64,000 bases of DNA from the NCBI GenBank assembly GCA_949130485.1, contig OX422184.1, positions 5,870,655 through 5,934,654 on the forward strand. The letters are read 5' to 3'. The notes beneath the pieces are model-generated. The model saw only the letters and a program-made list of their open reading frames with translations, was not told the DNA's origin and did no database searches. Source of the stretch: Agelas oroides (taxonomy: Eukaryota > Porifera > Demospongiae > Agelasida > Agelasidae). The position numbers and the translations under genes were made by a program. Each line of letters opens with the position of its first letter. Positions within the stretch are counted from its first letter, which is position 1. Below are positions 21,401-32,899 of the stretch, in pieces.

Positions 21401-22060
21401 GATTATTCTATTGATCTGCTACATGCAGAGAATCAGTCAGTCTACAAGGCATGGTGGACCAGCTTCCATTAACCTGGAGCACCTCGTGGAAGCACTTTAT
21501 GATCCAAGTACGAATCTCACTTATCCTGCTCTAACTGGTGCCCGAAAACAGTCCATCCAAGATGTGGAGACACTTTTCAGCAAGGAGATTGAATACTTTA
21601 TGGAGCAGAAGGGCTGTTTGGAAGAGGCTAGATACATTTGTGTCATCAACAATTAGAGACGAGTTTGTGATGAACGGGGTCTCAGTAATGAGGGACGGAA
21701 ACATTTCAACACAGATTTGCTGGAGTACATTCTCAATGATTTAATACCTTGGTATAAGCATACACTGACAATGGCATCCCATGAGAGCATCCTCAAAGTA
21801 GTATATACAACTGACGATGTTGAGTGCTTTTCAGCATTCTTAGATGATTCGCTCTGATTTTACCCTCAAGCAAGTGCAGCAGGCGTGGAGGAAAGTGTGT
21901 GTGGAAATGACAAAGTGTTTTGACCTGCACTCCCATATTTCTATCATATCTCATCTCATGATCACTTTTATGAGGGTGAACAACCCAGCTTTGACAATCC
22001 TGGTAAGTCAACAAGAAACCCAAGAAAACAACATCCCCGCCAATTGAACTACTTTCAGGC
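18482..22060 (+). pseudogene. Decayed multi-exon gene of an uncharacterised lineage-expanded family
   Basis: Exon-like blocks run in order along the plus strand. 18482-18672 has SGARYMWDLCGVWRNW, 19052-19227 has HPEAWWWVKADGCDIVSDL, 19385-19760 has RTAATHVMVIMIS with KKPYALPVQ, and 20940-21053 follows. 21178-21360 has MEYSYRVCYFHDEKGVPFLT and HLYVPETQPDAGQRF. From 21429 the frame gives STRHGGPASINLEHLVEALY. 21360 and 21429 are joined in phase by a 68-nt GT..AG intron. A TAG at 21654-21656 falls where a Trp seems expected, and the C-terminal FTLKQVQQAWRKVC block needs two more frame changes. I remember similar proteins from sponge and coral predictions, without a known function. It may be a transposon-linked gene. 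Confidence 0.55.
20245..20862. mobile_element. 618-bp TIR element with 10-bp target duplication
   Basis: The ends are inverted repeats of about 75 bp beginning TAGCCTCGTTCCCAG, with an inner GGCCTGGTATC block. The 10-bp target duplication AGTAGCAAGT is perfect (20235-20244 and 20863-20872). It lies in an intron of the decayed gene. The same family and size occur at 62848-63472. No transposase is present. Confidence 0.85.
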
Positions 22061-22265
22061 ATGGCTAGTGGTCATGCAACCCTACCTGTTCCTGGTTCAA
22101 GGTCTATAAGGATGTAATTTCATAACTTGCCAGTGGTATTGCCTCCACCTCCAGGTACAGCACCTCACGTTGCTGATCACACATATGCATCTCATTGAAC
22201 TTTGGATTGTTGCACTGTATATTATGGTTTATGTACATGTTGTTGGTTTTTGCACCTGACTTATA

Positions 22266-24933
22266 AGGCAAGGGGCCCTAATTCGGGACACCTTTAGAAT
22301 TTTAGCTTACTAACAAATAGCACTTCGCTACCTAGGGAGTACAATAGATATGTACGTATACCTTGGGCATCGTACTTTTTGCATTCCAAGTTTGAAGTTC
22401 TATTTCCAAAGAATGTGACGACATTGTTCACGTGATTCAGGTATTCCAATTTCAGGGGGTGGTGCCTAATTCGGGACACTTCCATAAACTTGAAAATTCC
22501 GCACCATACAGCGTGTTCTGAAGTCTGAAAGGTTGAAAACAATTTCTAGGACTCATTAACAGTTTGGAGACACACACTTGAGTATAAAAGATGGAAGAAA
22601 GAATGGTACAAAAGTGTATGCTTGCTGGAGTTTTAAGTTTGGAGTTTTTTAGGGGTAAGTATATGAAAGATTATTGGATAGATGCTAGAAAGATGAGAGA
22701 TCCAGTCATGAAAGTATGTAAGAGCCAGTGATAGACGACAATTATGCTCAGGCTGTTGGAAAGGTTATGATAGTGCATGAAAGTTTACTGATCTTCATCT
22801 TCATCTTTGCAGGCTGGACAGATCCACCTCAATTTTGGATCAGGCATATCAAGGTGACCTACACACCAGTAGTGGTACCATCGCCAACAACCCCTTTCAT
22901 CACATCCAATCCACCCTTCCTGTGCCTCTTCGTCATCATCATCGTAGTTACCTCTACATACCTGACATATGTTCTCATCCTCATCTTCTCCACATTTTCT
23001 TCCTGTCTGCCTTCCTCTTGTCTGCCTTCCTCTTGCCTGCCTTCCTCTTCCCTGACCTTTGCCTCTTGCTTTCCTGCGAGTTGAACCTTTCTTGACTGCC
23101 CGCTCCTTTTTCTCCTCCTCTTGCTTTCGGACCCGTTCAATGACCTCCTCTTCGGTCAATGCCTCTCCATAGTGTGATGGCTTTGTCCGACCCTTTGCTC
23201 CTGAAGATACTGTAACAGTACCTTGCGAAATGAACAAGTTCCCAAAGAACTGAGCAATGTGGATTGTGACAGGAGTTGGTGGTTGTTGCTGTAAGTGCAT
23301 TGCAGACTGAGGAGGAGACTGTGATTGCTGGGACTGAGTTGATTGCGTCTGTGAAGGAGTTTGAAATGGAATGGATACCTTGAGTTTTGATGCTGGAATG
23401 GCATCTCGAGAGAGAGGGTGAAGTACAGCACCTCTAAAACCACCTATCAGGTGCTCTGGAAGTAGCACACGGGGCCACATTTTTGCAACAAGTGACGGAA
23501 AAATATGTTTATCAACTTTTGCTGCCATGGTCTCCAGCTTGAACTCCTTCAGAATCTGAGACCACACCAGCTTTAGAGGGCCAAAGACACCAACATCGAG
23601 AGGCTGCAACAGGTGGGTTGTATGTGGAGGGAAAGTGTAGAGGACAATTCCTTGGTCTCGTGCTTCCTCCACCAGACCAAGAGTAGTGTGTGATTGGTGG
23701 CTGTCAAGAAATAGCACAACAGGCCCAGTACGTCGCATGCCCTCCACAGCGGGGAGGAAAACTTTGCGGAACCATTCAAAGAAGTTGGCACCCTCCATCC
23801 ACCCTGAGTCTGACATTGAGTACCGAGTATCCTGGGGGCCACCTTCAGTGTGAGCAGTCATCAAGTTGTTTCCTTTGTACACAATGTATGGGGGTAGCTT
23901 CTCACCAATTGCTGACCCACATGCCAGGATTGTTATATTCTCTCTCCCCCTGTCTCATGCACATTTTTCTCTCCTCTTCTTGTTAAAATCTTCCGGGATG
24001 CAACCGCTGTGCATATCCCAGTCTCATCACAGTTCCATAGGCGTCTCCCTCTTTCACTGTAAGACATTTTGTTCAGCCTCAGCTTCTCAAATAGCTCCTA
24101 TATATGGGAATTAGTCAATGTTTGATTATCTTGCATTTTGTTTTGTTTTGCTCATGCATTGTATGTCTTGTACATTCTGCAATTCACACTATGTATCACA
24201 GTTTGTTGCGTATGTATGTGTTTGCATTGGTTATTGTGTATGTATAATGTACCTGCAGGTTGTGAAAGTAAATGTCCATCACTTGAGGAGTAGATGCCTC
24301 ACCCCTGCTTGTTGGGAAATGCTGTGGTTTCCTTTCGGACAGTGATGGCCACCGGTTGAGGAACCCCCGCCACCACTTCTTCCCAGGGACTCCATCTTTG
24401 AAAGGGCTCTCTCTCCCTTGTGATTTGAGGTAGTCCCTAACTACCCTACCCACTATGATTTGGTCAACCCCAAACCCAGATTGAGCCAGCAATTGGCAAG
24501 AATGCACAATACCTCGTTCTTCCTCTTCACTTAGCACTGTAGGTCTACCTGCTCCTACCTTCATGTCTTCGTTTAAGACATGCCTATGCACGGTGTAGGC
24601 CATATCGCTCTCCTGTCACCCTCAGACACAAATGGTTTGTTTTGACTGCTTCCTGGGCTGCTGCTACCCTCTGTTGTCTGTCTTCTGTAGGCTTAGCTGC
24701 CATTGCACCGAACAGTAATTTGATTTTCGCGCGAAAATCCCTCCAGGTTACATAAGAGGCTTAATGATGACGTAATATCTACAAAATGGGCGTAGCTGGC
24801 ATACCGAAAATTGATGTGAAAGCTGCCGTCAAAGGTGCTCTGTGCGTGTGCTAAAAACTGTATGACTACAGCTAAGCGCGGCCTGGAAAAACAGCGAAAA
24901 GCTGTAAGTGTCCCGAATTAGGACCACTTACTT
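22266..24933 (-). mobile_element. pogo/Tigger-type DNA transposon with TA target sites
   Basis: Terminal inverted repeats of 26 bp (22266-22291 and 24908-24933; 22 of 26 match, core CCTAATTCGGGACAC) are flanked by TA on both sides (22264-22265 and 24934-24935), as in the Tc1/mariner/pogo superfamily. A further copy of the TIR core lies internally at about 22468-22483. The minus strand encodes a DDE transposase in two exons. Length 2668 bp is normal for an autonomous Tigger. Two frame breaks suggest this copy no longer makes full-length enzyme. Confidence 0.9.
22785..24711 (-). pseudogene. pogo/Tigger transposase with CENP-B-type HTH, DDE domain and C-terminal PHD finger
   Basis: Reading leftward, an ATG at 24709-24711 opens a psq-type helix-turn-helix start (about 40 codons). 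A small indel near 24590-24605 shifts into the CENP-B HTH part (VGAGRPTVLSEEEERGIVH). A 155-nt intron (24098-24252, GT..AG) follows. Exon 2 has the catalytic Asp residues in WNCDETG, VVLFLDSHQSH and LLQPLDVGVFGPLK. A frame break lies in the CTCTCT run near 23940-23946. After a Gln/Ser-rich and Arg/Lys-rich linker comes a PHD finger, C4HC3, ICQVC..GCDERGCWRWYHYWC..WICPAC, ending at TAA 22785-22787. PHD fingers bind histone H3 tails, so the fusion could direct insertion to chromatin marks (inference). Confidence 0.85.
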
Positions 24934-24935
24934 TA

Positions 24936-26518
24936 CATGCAGAGCTCATGATTTTTTACATGTCATCTACTTTGTGCGCCAGCAGCACGCACCACAATCC
25001 ACATACTATTATTAGAAGCACGCACAAGAATCCACATACTATTATCAGAACAAACCCAAGGCAGAAAAAGGCAACCAGAGCTAGCTTTCTAAGATAGCCA
25101 CTAGCTCCTTGGTTTCAGCATAGAGTGCAACATATTTCGACGTAGACTTAGTCTTAGACGAAGAACGTGAAGGCACCAATGCCGGAGGGAGGAGCTCGGA
25201 TGGGGATAATCCGCGTGATTTTTCATAATGCGCGCATGCGCAAATCTGTCACGTGCAACATCTCCAGCCAGATGCTGAGATGGTTAGTCGTGAAGTGTCT
25301 TCCTGGTAGCCCTGGTAAGTATCTGCAGCAATCGCACACACCACAACGTCTCGTAGTTCTCATTACGGTGTTTTAATTGCCATTTGTGATCTTTTCGCAG
25401 TTCCTGATTTCATTTTACACGGATCCTTGTTTGGATACTCGAGGTATTCCGTTTTGATTGTTCGTTGAACGAGTTTCGGGAAGCGCTACCAATATCCGAA
25501 GTAAGAAGCCTGTTTGTTATTGTACTTTTCTTTGTCAAATATGGACCTTGTGCTAGGCCTATGCCTGAGGCCGCTATTTGTTGGTTGAATGTTAGTTTCT
25601 CATCAGGGGCTTTCTGTGTGCTGTCGGTACTGCTGAGTTATACGTCGATGATTGAATGTCCACGCCGACATATTACTTCGGCTAAGCCGTGAGAACAAGC
25701 ATGAAGGGCTACTGCTGGGCTAACTGCTGTATGGATAAAGCCATGCAGCTATCTGACCACATTTTCTAGCACTCCCCATCTCCTGGTAACTGCAGAACAG
25801 GCCTGGTGTTGGCCGAAACGCGTCCTGCACAATGGGCTAAACATCTAGGTTTGCCTTTTTAAAGGGAGATGTGGTTCACAGCTTTTCCAAGCCTAGTGCT
25901 CACCAGTCACAATAGCAACATCTGAATGAAGTTTTTTTTGCATTGCATCATTTTAATTTTGAAACATGTCTGGTGGAGCTGGAGTCAGCAGATATTTTGG
26001 CTTTGATGTTGAGTTAACCCTTTACCGACCGTAACGCATGATTGCAATGTTACGTAGAAAGCCGTAATAATTATGAGCGGAATGGTTCAGTGAACAGCCT
26101 GCCCTGTCTGTCGTGGTCTGTAGATTCATAAACCAGAACAAAGTTGCCATGTATGTTTCAACTTGAGTCGTCTTTGCTCTGGGTCTCTTTTGCACTGACG
26201 CTACAATACATTCATTTAACATTTACTGGAAGTAGCTGCAAGTAAACAAGCATATAATACATACATATGCAATGCAGTCATGCTAGAGTGGGGGTCACTC
26301 AGGCTCATCCCTCAATACTTTACTAGTCTTAATGCACAAATCCTATACCCTATTCTTCTCTGACCACAACAGATAAAACAATGACTCCTGAGTCCCAGAA
26401 ATCAACCACGTCAACTCAGAAAAAAACCCTCCCCCCTTCCCCAAGATCATGCTACCACTGCAACACTACCACGCCTTCCTGCTACACAGTTTCTGTGAGT
26501 CTGTATATTATTGTGCAG
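24936..26518. other. No recognised gene
   Basis: A local direct duplication at about 24982-25047 repeats CACGCACAAGAATCCACATACTATTAT-like sequence. A possible CpG-containing first exon ends at a good donor (GTAAGT at 25315) near 25160-25315 but no following exon was found. A TTAACCCTTTACC motif at 26016 resembles ends of the TTAA-flanked elements elsewhere in the window. Confidence 0.4.
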
Positions 26519-27767
26519 TAGCCTCGTTCCTAGGCTCTCCCCGCTAAGGAGGAGGAGAGCCTGGTACATTTTATCACGTGCGTGACGTCGAGGGTAGACA
26601 CAAGGTAGACACGACTTAATTGCGTGTGGGCATGCACGAAAGCTTCCCATGTAGTTTGGAGCTCATGATTGAGGCAACCACACACGTTTATGATGGTACT
26701 AAAAGCACTGGCTACAGCAGTCATAAATTGCAAGGTACACCGGTGTGTGAGTGAATAATGTCCCCTCTACTGAGTAATGTCCCCCCTCGTGCGTGCGTTT
26801 CCAAAGTTGTCTGCGAGCAAGGTGGTCTGGCATTTTCATTTGCTAAGTTCAGAGCATTACAACTGGCAGCCGGGAACATGCTTACAACAGCAGCGTGACC
26901 CACGATCCAAGGTGAAATATAGCTCGCAAGGGTACGCTTTAAATCTCGCGTGGCGAGACCCAACTGCAAGACTAGACACGCTTAGCCTTGTACCCAGGCC
27001 TTCCGGACTTGTGTTTGTCATTCACGGTGCTTACACTTCAGGCTTCTTTGCAAGCGACCAATGCCAGGGTAAGAACATCCAGGGTAAGAGTCTAGGAGAC
27101 ACTCTGTGTAAGTCAATGTAGTCATCCCACTCGACTATCTATGCATAAATCGAGTGTGTTTCAAGAATGCCATATGCATGGCTCCATGCCCGTGTGGCCA
27201 CTCCAAATTACTTGTTTGTTTCAAAATCAACTCACCTTCCCACCTACTAGTGCCTGAATCCCCGCAGATAACCGTTCTCAACCTTGTTCTAAGGGGAGAC
27301 AATATTCACTAGTGAATAATGTCCGGGGGTGCATTACATTATTCACCAGTGAATAATGTCCGGGGAGACATTTTTGGGAGGGGGACACTGTATACTATGA
27401 CACTCGTATAGTTGATTCTCCGTCTGCCAGACACCCCACCCCACCTGACAGATTGAATGGCAAAAGTTTTGTGATTTATAGTGTGTTGTAAGCTAGCGTC
27501 GTTGTTGACCAAGTTGTCGACAGAGTCAAGAAATCAGCTAGTTGTGTGCAGGAAGTTATATATCGCCGACTGTAAAGATGAAGGTACCGTACTGAAGCCA
27601 TATCTATGCCCAAATAGAAGTCTGTGGTAGTCTTGAAAACGGTTGTGCTCGAATGTGTGTGGGTGCTTGACTTGTGTGATCAAGACGTGTCCACCCTTGT
27701 GTCACATACATGTAAAATGTACCAAGCTCTCCCCCTCCTTAGCGGGGAGAGCCTGAGAGCAAAGCTA
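26519..27767. mobile_element. TIR element, about 1.25 kb
   Basis: Ends are inverted: TAGCCTCGTTCCTAGGCTCT then CCCCGCTAAGGAGG and GGTACATTTTA at the left, with the reverse of these at 27670-27767. Identity over about 90 bp is imperfect. The interior repeats TGAATAATGTCC several times (26751-27370) and holds no credible ORF. It is related to the TAGCCTCG-ended elements at 20.2 and 62.8 kb. Confidence 0.6.
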
Positions 27768-28088
27768 AATGTACAATGAAATTACATTATGTTGTCTGCC
27801 TATAATAGGTGCCAATATAGGTTTATGTGCTTGTTTCGCATGTAGTTTTGCAGTGTGTTTCTATTTAGTTTTATGAAATTCTTCATACTTTATGTGACTA
27901 GGGAGGTGCTTGATTGTCATGGGACGAGCCTGAGCAAACAGCACCCCGCTGGCTTCATACTTTGTCATGGCATGCAGTCCATGCATGTAGCATTAGCAAT
28001 AGGGTTTATCAGCCAGGGCAGCTACATAGACAGGGGATAAACTTCACGTTTAGATCATGAGCTGAATGAACTGGAAAGTCTGTCTTAA

Positions 28089-28529
28089 CCCTTTAACCAT
28101 TGATGGCGAGTGTACTCGTTATGCAACTTTGGCCGCGTGTTATCAGTTGGCGCAATCCGTTTTGGGCGGGCATAGTCATAACATGCCATGCACATGGCAG
28201 TTGTCTTGGCTGGCTGTAGAAAAGCCTTGGTCGGCACTGGCTGGACCATTTCTAACACAAATGGTCATAGAAAAGGCTTCTCTGTCTTTGTAGGGGCTCC
28301 ATTTCTGGGACTGTAGACAGCTTTCAGTCAGGAGAAGCATTCACTGGTCGGAGAGCCCTGACCATTGTAAGCTCGCTAATGAATGGGTGTGGCAGAGGTA
28401 ATGAACCCGAAAGGCTTGATGGAAGAACCCTTAGCTCTAGTTTCCAGTTCTAGCTCGAAACAGAAGTGGAAATACGGATCATACAAGGTATCAATAGCCT
28501 CAGAAAGACTTCTAGAAGTGTAGAATGGG
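28089..28529. mobile_element. Probable TTAA-flanked (piggyBac-type) short element
   Basis: CCCTTTAACC at the left and AATGGG at the right, each bordered by TTAA (28085-28088 and 28530-28533), resemble the ends of the better supported element at 50806-51424. No coding sequence is recognised. TTAA is common in AT-rich DNA, so this is tentative. Confidence 0.35.
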
Positions 28530-29689
28530 TTAAAGAGCTACTGCAGTCATGATACCGAAAGCCACTCTTCGTGGTCAACTCTTGTGACCATCTCCTCTGC
28601 GTGTCTGCAGGAGGCACCTCACCACACTGTCGGTGGCAGCTGATAGCACCTACATAAATGTAGCAAGTTGTCCTTGCATAGCTCTACCTGGACTGTCCAA
28701 AATTAGCTGTACGTAGTCATAGCAGGCTGTGTCAGCTTTCCTGTATACAATTTACTGAAGGAAATCATTAAAAACCAGAAAGTTAACTTTTGAAACGTTC
28801 ATGCTATATATAGTACACACTTGTGGTCAAATTTCACAGTACCATGGTAATAAATTATGATAATGCATCCATAGAAGCAAGAAATGTAAAGTAAACCTTT
28901 ATTGGCACCTACTGTAAATACAAACAGTCATGTTCTAATAGAACAGTAGGAAATTAAAATCTGGCTTTAGGAACTGAGTTTCTTCGGCAGTTAGATCTAC
29001 CAAGTTATCCAAGAAACTCCTAGCCACGCTGGAGTCCTACCTTGTACCACTGATGGGTTAACATTTCAAGCCGCTGCCAATCCCAGGACGATATGAACTG
29101 TTCCAGCATTTCCAAGTATTTCCAAGTATTATAAGAGCCCCATGGTCCAGAAGTGCCTCCTTGTGCTTTGTCAAACTTTGTAAGCTTCATGTGAAGTGAC
29201 ACCATCTTCAAGGCCTCCTCACCTCAGTGTTTGTTGCTTGCATTACTTAGTAAATCATCTTAGGCTTTCCCTGGAGTGTGCAGGTGTTGAGAACTTTGAC
29301 AGTCAGATCATCTCTCCATTTGCCAGTGACTTGCCCGTACTAGAGTGCATGTTGATCTGGATGCACTACGAGGTGGTCTGCAGTGCTTTCACAAGCATTG
29401 CTTTGACTCTCAGCCAATGACTTAGCTGTTTTGTTTTGATTTACCTCGACTCATAGCACCTACTATACCGCTGAATTTGATTCACTCATGATTAGTTAGT
29501 GCAGCAGCCTTCACATAACTGAATTAGCAAATAAATTTCCAAGAATTAATTTTCTTCTATTAGTCTAAGTTTGGATCTACTGTTCTTTTAGAATAATGAT
29601 GGTAGTTTTGTTATGTCATGCATATACTTGTCTATTGATCTTGTTTTTGTTTACTCAATCATTTTATACCGTAAAAAAAAAACCATCTA

Positions 29690-30130
29690 ACAAAGTGAGA
29701 ATTTTGGAAATTGTTGCAAGATTCTTAACCTCTAACCTTACAGGAAGATGAGAGATGGACTCATCCTAAAGGATAGACCAATTTCTTGTTTTACCTGTCC
29801 TAAGAAAGTAAGAATCTTGCAAGATTGTTGTGAAATTCTCAGTATTTACCTTGTGGGAAACCAAGTATTGGACTCGTCCATAAGGACAGACCAATTTCTT
29901 GTTTTACGTGGTCGTAGTTCATCTAAGAGAATGAGACCAATTTCATGTTTTACGTGTTCTTAGTTCATCTAAGAAAAAAGAATCTTGTAAGAATCATTGC
30001 AAGATTCTCAATTTCTAACCTAGTAGCTTGTAAAAAATCAAGTATTAGACTTGTCCAAAAGGACAGACGGATTTCTTCTATTTCATGTTCTTATTGCAAT
30101 CTCCCTGACTCAGTATTATGTGCTCTTGCC
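29690..30130. repeat. Degenerate tandem repeat
   Basis: Three to four imperfect units of about 110-150 bp share the blocks AAGGACAGACCAATTTCTTG, TTTTAC(G/C)TG and AAGAATCTTGCAAGATTCT. It is AT-rich and has no coding potential. The neighbouring 28.5-29.7 and 30.2-31.5 kb show no recognised gene. Confidence 0.6.
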
Positions 30131-31534
30131 CTGACTGTATTTGTGTTTGCCTCTGCGAAGATCTTACATTTTATGCAAGATCATCACAGGCCATTCTGCA
30201 GGATCTTGTGAAAATCTTGTAAACTTTTGCAAGTTCCTGTAACCCCCACAATGATAGAAAAAGACCATTAATGTTTTGTAAGGTCTATTCAAGTTCTTTG
30301 TAAAGCATGCCAGAATGGTAGAATACTGCGATTAGATGCCAGACTCCATTTATTTTGTTATTTACTTTTGTGCGGCTACTATTCAAGGGCGGTGTCTAAT
30401 TTGAGGACAGCATCAAGCCTGCGTGTATCAATGAGCGGGCTACGTAGCTACCTGTTGAGTGAAGCACTTGAGAAAGTTGACACCCATACTCACCCATTGC
30501 AGGTGGCTGTGTGCAAAGTGAAAATACTGAATTGCAAAACATTAATTCTACATGCATAGAATGGTTGGGACAACCCTGAGTGAGCCCCACACTAGCAAGA
30601 CTGCATTATGCATGCGTGTGTAGGCTTGCTTGCTTGTTTGTGGCCACTCATTGTAACTTTCAGTGTTTAAATATTTTCTGAAGATAAAACTGTCCACGTG
30701 CACTGCAGTCTAGACTTCAACAGTCACAGTGAGTCGGTGAGAGCAATAGTGAAGGGCTACTGCTAGATTCAGTGAAGGGTTACTGCCAAATTTCAGCATC
30801 AGCGTAATGCTCACAAACAACAGAAATTGCGCACGGTGGTTGAGGTTGCTTCAGGTGTGGGCCATGCATATGGCAGACATCATTTCAGTGTGAAGCTTAG
30901 TCCACGCCTGTGTAGCCACAGTTGTTGCCCTGCCTGGAAACAAAAGCAGCAGCACAAATGTCAACATTGAACGTCTTAGATATTAAAGTTTATGTTAAAA
31001 CCCTTAATACCTAAATTTGTTTCACTTGAGACTACTTTTAGCATACACATGCCTGTAATGCACCATATCTTCATTTCTGTCTGAGCTGTGACTCCAAAAA
31101 CGAGCCCAAGTGCACTTTCAGGCTTAAAAAGCAGACTCGTGACCTTAACCACACCCACTCATTAACAAGCATGCAATAGTCAGCACTCTCGGTTGGCAAA
31201 CACCCGTGAAGTCTTCCCTGCCAGAAATGAACCCCCTAAAAAGTGAGAGTAGCGTTTTCTAAGCCTGCTCATGCAGCCAGGGTGAGAATTGGCCCACCCG
31301 GTGTCAACCATAGTCCTTTTTACAGCCAAACCTAGCGGCTGCCATGTGCACAGCACCCTCAGGTGACCCCCCACCCACCTCCCCCTGTCCCACCCTTTCT
31401 GCTGATACAGAATCTTTTCTGCACAGTGTGCAGTATGACATTATCAAAGTGTACTACAGGGTTTGAAGTAAAGGGTTAATTAAACCTAACAAGAAACCAG
31501 TTGTCAAGAGTAGGGGAAATCAACATCATATTAA

Positions 31535-32160
31535 ACACTTTGCACGCGGAAATAGTATGCACGTCACTGTTTATTAACCCGGAAATTAAAATTATCTGTC
31601 TGAGGTCAAAGTGACAAGCGTTGCTTAGCAAGCCCTAGGCCTTGCCAGCGGCCTGATTTGCATGGTAGCATGCAACGAAGCTGGACTAGTTTATCTAAAT
31701 TGCTGATCACCGCTAGGTAAGCGATTTGTACCTGTTGGAAGCCATTATCTGTAGGTGTATATTGTAGCTTACCAACAATTTGAAACGTCGCCAATTTTCT
31801 CATTTGTTATGTACAGCTCTGACGGACTAACCCCTTTTCTAAGTTATTTGAAGCTAGTACTCCAGCCTTGTGTAAAATCTGGAAGCCACTTATTCCCTAT
31901 GTTGAAGGAAAAGCTTTGCTTTTGCGGCCCTTCTCATAATTCACGAATGATGATGAACTAGCACTGCCCCTTCCGCCTTCCCTGCGGGTGATGTAAGTGG
32001 AAAGGTGTGGTCTACACTTATTACTACTCAACAGGAAGGGATTTACCCCAAAAGCTCGCTTGGCTTTGCTACTTACCACGTAAACTCTCCCGCGCCAATA
32101 TAGCATTGTGCTACGCGTGTACAGCCCATGCGCCAATATATTGACGCTTCACGTCCTAAA
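31535..32160. mobile_element. TTAA-flanked non-autonomous element, family 2
   Basis: Bordered by TTAA at 31531-31534 and 32161-32164. The ends are similar inverted repeats (ACACTTTGCACGCGG at the left, CATTTAGGACGTGAAG read inward from the right). Its sequence recurs, mostly inverted and rearranged, at 47524-48171. It carries no ORF. Confidence 0.6.
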
Positions 32161-32203
32161 TGTTAAAAGAAGGATGGCTGCACGAAGAGACAATCCCTTT
32201 TAA

Positions 32204-32890
32204 CCCTTTCCTGTCCATATGTTAATTTGAAATGTAACCATGTGCCCATAAGGTCAAGAAGATTCCGTGCAGTTTTGAAGTCTTGGAGTACTACGCGTTG
32301 TAGCGCTTTAACAGCACTTCTTTAGTATTGACAAGTCTTCAAAATCAGGAAGAGGGAACACAGAACTACTCCTGGATGGCCATTTTGGGAGTGCTGGCTG
32401 CGGGGAAAAGGCCAACGGATGGACTTTGCGTAAAGGTCACATGGAGGACACGAAAGGTAACTGTAACTAGTCAACATAAGCCAGAAATATGGGAGATAGG
32501 GAGATTATATAGGTCTGAAATGGGAGTTAGAAGATAGAATAAAACTTCTGAGTAACAATAATGTGTTTGAAATGACAGTATAGACTACGAGCGGTAGCTA
32601 CAGCCACTCGATGTGGTAGCGTCGAAGCAGGAGGGGCCTTCCGTGGGTGAATCCCAGTTAGCAATGCAGAGCGCCTTCGCACACCACCTACACCTCACAC
32701 AAGAATCATGTCGCCTTCCCTTGACATTCCAGCAGTACCAGCAACGCCCTGTAGAACCTTTTATCGGGAAGTGTCCTTCTAGGTGTACTTCTACTTCCCG
32801 CACAGCCCGCTTATTAATTGCATGGGAATAGCCCGTGCATTTCCTAAGATATTCCGATTTTTAGGTCTGCGAGGACTGGGGTCAAAGGTT
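32204..32890 (-). pseudogene. piggyBac-type transposase C-terminal remnant
   Basis: Near 32600-32890 the minus strand encodes a Cys-rich tail: LEGHFPIKGSTGRCWYCWN, then CVRCRWCAKALC and PSCF. The spacing of Cys pairs resembles the C-terminal zinc-binding domain that ends piggyBac transposases. The left side begins with CCCTTTCCTGTCC next to a TTAA at 32200-32203, as expected for a piggyBac end. The catalytic DDD part is missing; sequence to the right merges into a different gene. It is the only trace of a transposase that could have mobilised the TTAA-flanked elements here. Confidence 0.5.
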
Positions 32891-32899
32891 ATATTCAAC

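Noticed and set aside
25160-25315. First exon of a new gene near a CpG-containing stretch
   Set aside because: A good donor exists but no second exon or conserved protein sequence was found.
29690-30130. CRISPR-like array
   Set aside because: Units are degenerate, long and unequal, and the genome is animal; this is an ordinary tandem repeat.
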